Shown: piece after piece, positions 53,080 through 58,755 of the stretch | How positions within the stretch are numbered: position 1 is the first letter of the stretch | Layout of the letters: every line of letters starts with the position of its first letter | NCBI GenBank assembly: GCA_937877675.1 | Contig: CALEIS010000051.1 | Coordinates: 1 to 58,755, forward strand | Direction of reading: 5' to 3' | Source of the DNA: an uncultured Clostridia bacterium | GTDB taxonomy: Bacteria > Bacillota > Clostridia > Oscillospirales > Acutalibacteraceae | DNA length: 58,755 bases | Position numbers and translations under genes: made by a program | The notes under the pieces: model-generated | What the model saw: the letters and a program-made list of their open reading frames with translations, nothing else | Told to the model about the DNA's origin: nothing | The model's database searches: none

Positions 53080-54897
53080 TTATTCAACTGTAACAGATTT
53101 TGCAAGGTTTCTTGGTTTATCAACGTCAAGCCCTTTTTCAACAGTTGTGTGATATGCAAGTAACTGCAACGGAATTACAGTAAGAGATGGCATAAAATGT
53201 TTTGATGAAGATTGAATATAAATAACTTCGTTTGCAACATCTTCAATTCCCATTGTTCCTTCTTTTACAACCGCAATTACATATGCTCCACGAGCGTGAA
53301 CTTCCTTTATATTTGAAACCATCTTTCCGTAAAGTTTATCATCAGTAGCAATAGCCACAACAACTGTACCATTCTCAACAAGAGATATTGTTCCGTGCTT
53401 TAATTCACCAGCACCATAACCCTCACAGTGGATATATGAGATTTCCTTTAATTTAAGTGCACCTTCAAGACAGAGTGGGTAGTCAATTCCACGACCGATG
53501 AAGAATATATGCTCTTTTGTTGAAATATGCATGGAAAGTTTTTTTGTAATCTTGTCGCAGTCAAGTGCATTTTCAATTTTTTTGGGAAGTTCAAGAATTT
53601 CATCAGTAAAATTTTTAAGTTGGTTGTCGTTCATGTGTCCTTTTTTATGAGCCATATATGCAGAAAGAATATAAGCAACACTCAACTGTGCTGAGAATGC
53701 CTTTGTTGTAGCAACTGCAATTTCAGCACCTGCATTTGTATATATAACGCCATCACTTTCTCTTGCAATAGTACTGAAGGGTACATTGACAATGGATAAT
53801 GTGAATGCACCCCTTGATTTTGCTTCACGTAATGATGCAAGAGTATCTGCGGTTTCACCTGATTGGCTTATGAAAATGCATAGGTCATCCTCATTTACAA
53901 TTGGATTTCTATATCGAAATTCACTTGCTATATCAACCATAACAGGCACTCTTACCATATCTTCAATAATATATTTTGCAGTAACACCCACATGATAAGC
54001 ACTACCACAGGCAACAATGTATATTCTTTTAAGTTCTTTTATAAAATTTTCAGGGAATTCGAATGGGAGTTGAATTTTATCGTCTTTGATAAGGGGAGAA
54101 ACAGTATCTCTTACTGCCTTTGGTTGCTCATGGATTTCCTTTGCCATAAAGTAATCGTAGCCACCTTTTTCAGCAGAATCAATATCTAAATTTATGGTTT
54201 GGAATTTTACTTTTCTCTCATTTGCATTCTTGTCAAAAACTTTAACTTCATTTTTTGTGATTTCAACAAATTCACCGTCGTTTACAATATAACAATTCCT
54301 TGTATATGGTAAAATCGCAGGAATGTCTGAGGCAAGATAGTTTTCTCCGTCACCCTTACCCACAATTAAAGGACTATCTTTTTTCATAGCATATACTTTA
54401 TCATCATAGCCTTTTACAATCATAGCAACTGCATAAGACCCTTCTAATTTTTCAGCGGTCTTGATAAGTGTTTCTAATGCATCACCATTAAAAAGGCTGT
54501 CATAAACTTGGGCAATAACCTCTGTGTCCGTCTGTGACTTGAACTCATAGCCTTTATCCAATAATTCGTTTTTAAGTTCAATATAATTTTCAATAATTCC
54601 ATTGTGGACAAGGGTTACAATATCATTCATTGATTTGTGAGGGTGAGCGTTTATTTGGTCGGGTACACCATGAGTTGCCCAACGTGTGTGGCCGATACCC
54701 ATAGTGCCTTTTGGTTTAATTTCATCAACACAACTCACCAAATTATCAATTCTACCTTTTTCTTTTATAACTGTAACAGTATCATTTTTCACGGCAATAC
54801 CTGCCGAGTCATAGCCACGATATTCAAGACGATGTAAACCCTCAATAAGAATTGGGGTAGCTTGTTTTTCACCTACATAGCCAACTATTCCACACAT
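53080..54897 (-). CDS. glmS: Glutamine-fructose-6-phosphate aminotransferase
   Basis: GlmS makes glucosamine-6-phosphate for wall precursors. The 605-residue enzyme starts MCGIVGYVG, where C2 is the glutaminase nucleophile after Met removal, followed by HTRWATHG and HNGIIENY. The two SIS isomerase domains contain SQSGETADT and IGRGIDYPLCLEGALKLKE, and the C-terminus ends DKPRNLAKSVTVE. Full length. AAGGAGA supports the start. The leader is at most 66 bases, too short for the glmS ribozyme. Confidence 0.98.
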   Translation of the reverse strand: MCGIVGYVGEKQATPILIEGLHRLEYRGYDSAGIAVKNDTVTVIKEKGRIDNLVSCVDEIKPKGTMGIGHTRWATHGVPDQINAHPHKSMNDIVTLVHNGIIENYIELKNELLDKGYEFKSQTDTEVIAQVYDSLFNGDALETLIKTAEKLEGSYAVAMIVKGYDDKVYAMKKDSPLIVGKGDGENYLASDIPAILPYTRNCYIVNDGEFVEITKNEVKVFDKNANERKVKFQTINLDIDSAEKGGYDYFMAKEIHEQPKAVRDTVSPLIKDDKIQLPFEFPENFIKELKRIYIVACGSAYHVGVTAKYIIEDMVRVPVMVDIASEFRYRNPIVNEDDLCIFISQSGETADTLASLREAKSRGAFTLSIVNVPFSTIARESDGVIYTNAGAEIAVATTKAFSAQLSVAYILSAYMAHKKGHMNDNQLKNFTDEILELPKKIENALDCDKITKKLSMHISTKEHIFFIGRGIDYPLCLEGALKLKEISYIHCEGYGAGELKHGTISLVENGTVVVAIATDDKLYGKMVSNIKEVHARGAYVIAVVKEGTMGIEDVANEVIYIQSSSKHFMPSLTVIPLQLLAYHTTVEKGLDVDKPRNLAKSVTVE

Positions 54898-54963
54898 AAA
54901 TATTTCTCCTTAAGTATTATTTATTATTTTATGCCAACAATAATTTAAAAAGGGGGAAGTCAA

Positions 54964-55800
54964 ATGGAAACATCCTATTTTAAACTTAATGCTAAAAAAA
55001 GAATGATGAAAAATTATTTTAAATGCTTCATAGTTTCAGTTTTTCCTTTTATGACGATTGTATTACTCGTCATTTTAAATTATTTTTTGGTGCGATTATT
55101 AAAGAATATAACTTTTAGTACTTTTCTTCTGCCTTATGCTATGTATATAAGTGTTTCATTATTAGGGTTAAGTTTTATTCTGTCATTATTCGTATGGAAA
55201 AGTGTTCAATTTCTTACTGACAGTTATTTTTTATTAAAGGCATTAAATAAAAATACTACATTTATAAAAACAATAAAATGTGTTTCTTTTCGACAATGTT
55301 TTACATTTCTCACAGTGTCAATAATCCGTTTTTTATTGTCCATAAGTTGGTTTGTAGTTTATTTATCACCTTGCATCATAATATCAGGACTTTTGATTTA
55401 TAGTTATAGAATTGAAAACAACGGATTCAACATAAATTTAACACTATTTGTTTCTGCAATTATGCTTTTTTTAATAGGACTCTCTTTTTTATATATTACG
55501 CTGAAAAGATATACAATGTGCTCATCAGTAATATTAACTGATGAGGAGAAAAACCCATTAAAGGTAGTGGTGAAAAGTATTGAGCTCATGGAAAATCATT
55601 CTGTTAAATATGCTTTTTATTGTCTGTCTTTTATAGGCTGGTTATTACTGTGTTTACTGATAATTCCATTGATATATGTTGTGCCATATTTTAAAATGAG
55701 CAAATCTTATTTTTACAATTCTCTTGGATTATCTAAGGTTATAAAGCAAGAAGAGAAAAAGCCAATTGTATTTTATTTTCCTAAAAGAGCCCCAAATTAG
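54964..55800 (+). CDS. DUF975-like polytopic membrane protein
   Basis: The 278-residue protein has about six membrane helices. The C-terminal stretch LSFIGWLLLCLLIIPLIYVV, followed by PYFKMSKSYFYN, matches the signature end of DUF975 membrane proteins. Unlike most family members the N-terminal Lys-Ala-rich region is reduced to METSYFKLNAKKRMMKNYFK. Function is unknown. AGGGGGAAG gives a strong ribosome binding site. It is a single gene divergent from glmS and converging on pduL. Its codon use is rather more AT-rich than its neighbours. Confidence 0.75.
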   Translation: METSYFKLNAKKRMMKNYFKCFIVSVFPFMTIVLLVILNYFLVRLLKNITFSTFLLPYAMYISVSLLGLSFILSLFVWKSVQFLTDSYFLLKALNKNTTFIKTIKCVSFRQCFTFLTVSIIRFLLSISWFVVYLSPCIIISGLLIYSYRIENNGFNINLTLFVSAIMLFLIGLSFLYITLKRYTMCSSVILTDEEKNPLKVVVKSIELMENHSVKYAFYCLSFIGWLLLCLLIIPLIYVVPYFKMSKSYFYNSLGLSKVIKQEEKKPIVFYFPKRAPN

Positions 55801-55801
55801 C

Positions 55802-55837
55802 AAAAAAAATTGGTGATTAGAAAAATCTAATCACCAA
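55802..55837 (-). terminator. Terminator of pduL
   Basis: A 12-bp perfect stem (55810-55821 with 55826-55837) and, on the minus strand, an eight-T tail end the pduL transcript. On the plus strand the downstream sequence is not T-rich. Confidence 0.9.
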
Positions 55838-55857
55838 CAATAAATCTTATTTGATTA

Positions 55858-56430
55858 TTAAAGGATTTCACCCATTGTGCCAGGTGCACAGAGAGCAGCA
55901 TTTGATTCGTCTGTATCAATGTGCATTGCAAGTGCAAAGTTAGGATGAACTCTAACTACAACATCACCGAATGTAAGTGTTCTGTCTGCTGATGCAACCT
56001 TAACTTCAACTACTTGTTTATCAACAAGACCATATTTTTCAGCATCGTCTGGAGTCATATGGATATGACGCTTTGCAACGATAACACCGTTTTCGATTTC
56101 GATTTCGCCTTTAGGTCCAACGATTTTACAACCTGGTGTACCTGCGATGTCACCTGATTCTCTAACAACTGCCTGAACACCGATTGAACGAGCATCAGAA
56201 GCAGAAATTTCAACCTGAGTAGCAGGTCTTACAGGACCAAGGATTGAAACACCTGGGAACTGACCTTTAGGGCCAATAACTGCGATTCTTTCTTCACAAG
56301 CATACTGACCTGGCTGTGAAAGGTCCTTTTTCTTTGTGAGTTCATAGCCTTCACCGAAAAGAATTTCAAGATGTTCTTTTGAAATGTGTGCGTGTCTTGC
56401 ACTTGTTTCAACTAAAACTGTTTTTGCCAT
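55858..56430 (-). CDS. pduL: PduL-type phosphate acyltransferase
   Basis: PduL transfers acetyl or propionyl groups between CoA and phosphate. The 190-residue enzyme has both halves with their metal-binding His motifs (ETSARHAHIS and AKRHIHMTP) and the C-terminal HIDTDESNAA. It lacks the N-terminal encapsulation peptide used to enter microcompartments and no shell genes are nearby, so it is probably a cytosolic acetate-forming phosphotransacetylase. It has its own promoter and terminator. Confidence 0.95.
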   Translation of the reverse strand: MAKTVLVETSARHAHISKEHLEILFGEGYELTKKKDLSQPGQYACEERIAVIGPKGQFPGVSILGPVRPATQVEISASDARSIGVQAVVRESGDIAGTPGCKIVGPKGEIEIENGVIVAKRHIHMTPDDAEKYGLVDKQVVEVKVASADRTLTFGDVVVRVHPNFALAMHIDTDESNAALCAPGTMGEIL

Positions 56431-56474
56431 ATATCATTCTTCTTTCATTAAAAATTTCATTTTTTGATATCTAT

Positions 56475-56503
56475 ATAATAGACCTTTTTTGGCATTTTGT
56501 AAA
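56475..56503 (-). promoter_or_regulatory. Promoter for pduL
   Basis: On the minus strand TTTACA (56503-56498), 17 bases and TATTAT (56480-56475) precede pduL. Confidence 0.6.
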
Positions 56504-56508
56504 GTGTA

Positions 56509-57156
56509 TTAGAGCAATTCTTTAAAGGATTTTATGTAATAATCAGCAACTGTTCTGATTTCTTCTTCATCTTTTGCAGAACTTTTATCGTAAACACCAC
56601 AAACTGTAAAATTCCCTTTTTTAGCACCACGGACACCTTCAATAATGTCTTCAAAAACAACACAATCCTGTGCAGTAAGTCCCATTCTTTCAGCCGCAAG
56701 AATATAAATGTCAGGCTCGGTTTTACCAATGTTGATTTCACTTACATAGGCAAAGGTTTCAAAGAAATCAAAAATTTTGTGTTTCTTCAGCACTCCTTCA
56801 CAAACCTGTTTTTCACTCGCAGTTGCAAAAGCCATTTTGATTCCGTTGTCGTGTAACATTTTAAGATAATCAAAAACGCCTTCTTTTAAGTCAACATCAT
56901 TCAAATATCCTTGAGTACAAAGGTCAAGCCATTCTTCAACGATTTCTTCAACACTTTCTTGAATATTATATTTTTCTTTTGTGTAAACTGCGGCAGCACC
57001 TAAATGCATATTTTTAATGATTTCAATATATTCAGGTGTTACTTTTAGGTTTCTTCTTCTGAAAAATTCTTCGTCCACATCATGCCAAATATGCATGGAA
57101 TCAAGTAGTGTGCCATCAAGGTCAAAAACAGCACCTTTAAAATTTCTAATGTCCAT
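56509..57156 (-). CDS. HAD-superfamily phosphatase (beta-phosphoglucomutase-like)
   Basis: The 215-residue protein has the HAD motif I FDLDGTLLDS, motif II FATAS, Lys in KTEPDIY and motif IV VFEDIIEGV, with an all-helical cap at residues 20-85. It probably dephosphorylates a sugar phosphate or interconverts hexose phosphates. The ATG at 57156 follows GGTGA; it lies just beyond the stop of the Cof-type gene, so the two are coupled. Confidence 0.92.
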   Translation of the reverse strand: MDIRNFKGAVFDLDGTLLDSMHIWHDVDEEFFRRRNLKVTPEYIEIIKNMHLGAAAVYTKEKYNIQESVEEIVEEWLDLCTQGYLNDVDLKEGVFDYLKMLHDNGIKMAFATASEKQVCEGVLKKHKIFDFFETFAYVSEINIGKTEPDIYILAAERMGLTAQDCVVFEDIIEGVRGAKKGNFTVCGVYDKSSAKDEEEIRTVADYYIKSFKELL

Positions 57157-57157
57157 A

Positions 57158-58000
57158 TTATTCACCAAATACATATTTTTTAATCGCTTTTGCTACACCA
57201 GCATTATCGTTAGTATCCGTTGTGAATTTTGCTGTGCTTTTTGCATAATCACTACCATTTGCCATAGCAAATGAGTAGTCGGCAAAGGATAGCATTGAGC
57301 AGTCGTTTTCACCGTCACCAAAACACATAACATTTGAGCCATCAATGTTAAGAGCATCGCAAAGTCCCTTAACGGCAAAGCCTTTTGTAGCATTTGTATC
57401 AGTCATTTCAAGGTTTCCGTTTGCACCTCTTATAATGGGGAAGGAGGATGCAAAAGCAACAGTACAAGTTTTATTTATTTTTTCTTCCAACTCAATTCTT
57501 TCTTCACCGGTAAGGGAAAGAATATTGAGTTTTTCAATACCTTGTCCATCTATAAAAGACTGTAAATCAGAAATAGGTTTAATAAAATCCTTAAGTAATG
57601 CGTGAATATGTGGTGGTACATGCTGTGCATCAAACATTGAGTAACTCTCATTGTTCATATAACATTTTCCGTTAAAATAAATCTCATAAATAAGGTTGTA
57701 GTCTTTAAGTACATTGAAAATTTTAACAGATTGATGGTTGTTTATAAGGGTTGAACAAACAGTTTCACCTGTTTTCATATCGTAGGTAACAGCACCATTT
57801 GATGTAATAAGATAATCTAAGAATGGCAACTGCTCAACAATATAGTCAGTTAAAATTTTAGTTCTTCCACTTGCAATAGCAACCTTTATGCCCATTTCAT
57901 GTGCATTTTTAAAAGCATCAATATTTTCTTGTGGAATTGTAACGTGATTACTATTTAAAAATGTTCCGTCAAGGTCTGTAACAATAAGTTTAATGCTCAT
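57158..58000 (-). CDS. Cof-type HAD-IIB hydrolase
   Basis: The 280-residue protein has VTDLDGTFLNS, ASGRTK, Lys in TKGFAVK and FGDGENDCSML, the four motifs of the Cof/YbjI group with a type IIB cap. These are flexible cytosolic phosphatases for sugar phosphates or flavin-type substrates. AGGAG in the end of the FkbM gene gives the start. It is the middle gene of a three-gene operon. Confidence 0.94.
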   Translation of the reverse strand: MSIKLIVTDLDGTFLNSNHVTIPQENIDAFKNAHEMGIKVAIASGRTKILTDYIVEQLPFLDYLITSNGAVTYDMKTGETVCSTLINNHQSVKIFNVLKDYNLIYEIYFNGKCYMNNESYSMFDAQHVPPHIHALLKDFIKPISDLQSFIDGQGIEKLNILSLTGEERIELEEKINKTCTVAFASSFPIIRGANGNLEMTDTNATKGFAVKGLCDALNIDGSNVMCFGDGENDCSMLSFADYSFAMANGSDYAKSTAKFTTDTNDNAGVAKAIKKYVFGE

Positions 58001-58009
58001 TTTTAACTC

Positions 58010-58755
58010 CTAAATGCAGTAGATGTTAGTGTCCCAAAAAGAAATATGGGGATGATGACGAAGATATATTTTGTAATCGGGATTGATTCCTTTGACTTTA
58101 TTTATCAAATCAAAAATATCTTCGCTTCTGTGATAAACTGCCATACATAATTTTGGTTTATCTTGTTGCAAAGTACTTTTTGCACCTTTAAGCATTTCTT
58201 TTTCAGCACCCTCAACGTCAATGTTGAGATATGTGAATTTGCCATATTGTTCTGTCAGAAAATCAACAGAAACCGCAGGAATTTCAATACCTTCACTAAT
58301 TGCAGAGCCGCCTCTGCCTTTATTATCATCAAAATTTAAAGTACAGTTTTTACTCCATATTGCGTTGTTAAGTAAAAGACAGTTTTCAAGGTTTTCACAG
58401 TTAGTTTGCAGTTTTTTAAATGTTCTTTTATCAGGCTCAAGAGCCACGATTTTTTCATAACATTTTGTGCAGTGTAAAAACTCTTGAACAGTATCTCCAC
58501 GATATGCACCAAGGTCAAGAAAACTCTCATTTTCACCTAAATTCAGCATTTCAAAGGCTTCGTCTTTATTGCTTTCACAGTCAAAACAAAGGTCTAAATC
58601 TCCGATAATTTGGAAATTTATAATATTCTCAAAAACCTTTTTTGATTGGTCATCACCAAGAGAAGAATATGCATTTTCAATTTTATCAAGATTATTTTTA
58701 AGAAATTCTTTATTGAAAATATTGTCACCAAAAACGGGGACGGATGGCATGATTA
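58010..58755 (-). CDS. FkbM-family methyltransferase (5' end probably outside window)
   Basis: At least 246 residues are encoded, and the frame stays open to the right edge, so the start may lie outside; the first ATG seen is at 58750. The Rossmann-fold motifs FLDLGAYRGDT (SAM loop) and VALEPD, and the strand YLNIDVEGAEKEML, match FkbM methyltransferases that O-methylate sugars or other small molecules. The region before the SAM loop (FGDNIFNKEFL) is typical of longer bacterial FkbM proteins. The stop overlaps the ribosome binding site of the Cof-type gene. Confidence 0.88.
   Translation of the reverse strand, partial: IMPSVPVFGDNIFNKEFLKNNLDKIENAYSSLGDDQSKKVFENIINFQIIGDLDLCFDCESNKDEAFEMLNLGENESFLDLGAYRGDTVQEFLHCTKCYEKIVALEPDKRTFKKLQTNCENLENCLLLNNAIWSKNCTLNFDDNKGRGGSAISEGIEIPAVSVDFLTEQYGKFTYLNIDVEGAEKEMLKGAKSTLQQDKPKLCMAVYHRSEDIFDLINKVKGINPDYKIYLRHHPHISFWDTNIYCI

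Noticed and set aside
52974..53159. N-terminal extension of the glucose-dehydrogenase-like frame into glmS
   Set aside because: It crosses the glmS terminator and the operon promoter and shows no homology to the enzyme family.
54898..54963. glmS ribozyme
   Set aside because: The gap is too short and no core sequence is visible.
55858..56430. Bacterial microcompartment locus suggested by PduL
   Set aside because: No shell proteins, signature enzymes or encapsulation peptides are encoded nearby.
1..58755. CRISPR arrays, tRNA or rRNA genes, insertion sequences and prophage genes
   Set aside because: No spaced direct repeats, cloverleaf sequences, conserved rRNA stretches, transposase motifs or structural phage genes were found by reading both strands.

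Overview
The window reads as a chromosomal segment of a low-GC, spore-forming member of the Clostridia, probably an uncultured gut lineage of the Oscillospirales/Ruminococcaceae type. Support for this comes from a sporulation sigma factor of the SigG type, a YlmC/YmxH sporulation protein, a SpoVB/YtgP-like flippase, HemZ, RqcP, a bifunctional Rel protein, AT-rich intergenic regions with SigA-like promoters, and many secreted hydrolases. The taxonomic placement is inference. I see no tRNA, rRNA, CRISPR array, transposase or phage gene.

Region A (1-25.8 kb) is an accessory, surface-oriented region built mostly from short transcription units, each with its own promoter and intrinsic terminator. 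It encodes an SGNH hydrolase (cut by the window edge), a propeller-like secreted protein, three calcineurin-like metallophosphoesterases, a large Big2-domain protein of unknown function, a secreted alpha/beta hydrolase, a sulfatase, an AzgA-type purine permease, an aldo/keto reductase, a neutral-ceramidase-like protein, two paralogous secreted or membrane proteins of an unrecognised family, and a GH43-like glycosidase. It ends with a two-gene operon (GH3-type acyl-adenylating enzyme plus a stand-alone condensation/acyltransferase protein) divergent from an MFS transporter, then an OpgB/LtaS-like phosphoglycerol transferase with a membrane-anchored metallophosphoesterase. The GH3/condensation pair is my best candidate for an undescribed system: it looks like a minimal carrier-free acyl-conjugation pathway.

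Region B (25.8-47.4 kb) is mainly core. On the minus strand lies glmU(C-terminal half only)-pth-mfd-DUF554. Divergent from it is a long plus-strand operon, recJ-rel-dtd-MBL hydrolase-hemZ-nucleoside kinase-spoVB-like-mazG-hup, which ends at a clear terminator and is followed by rqcP and a second GH43 enzyme. Converging on that is zapA-peptidase U32-dut.

Region C (47.1-49.8 kb) is the sporulation patch: sigG and a ylmC/ymxH-like gene on the minus strand, separated by a secreted V8-like serine protease and a small lipoprotein that look inserted. A perfect 11-bp inverted repeat overlaps the ylmC ribosome binding site.

Region D (49.8-58.8 kb) holds a minus-strand operon of two zinc-type medium-chain dehydrogenases and an amidohydrolase, glmS, a divergent DUF975-like membrane protein, a pduL-type phosphotransacylase, two HAD phosphatases and an FkbM-type methyltransferase that runs off the right edge.

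Annotated starts follow the visible Shine-Dalgarno sequence. In many genes this is GGTG(A/G) a few bases before an ATG, so several starts lie downstream of the longest open frame.
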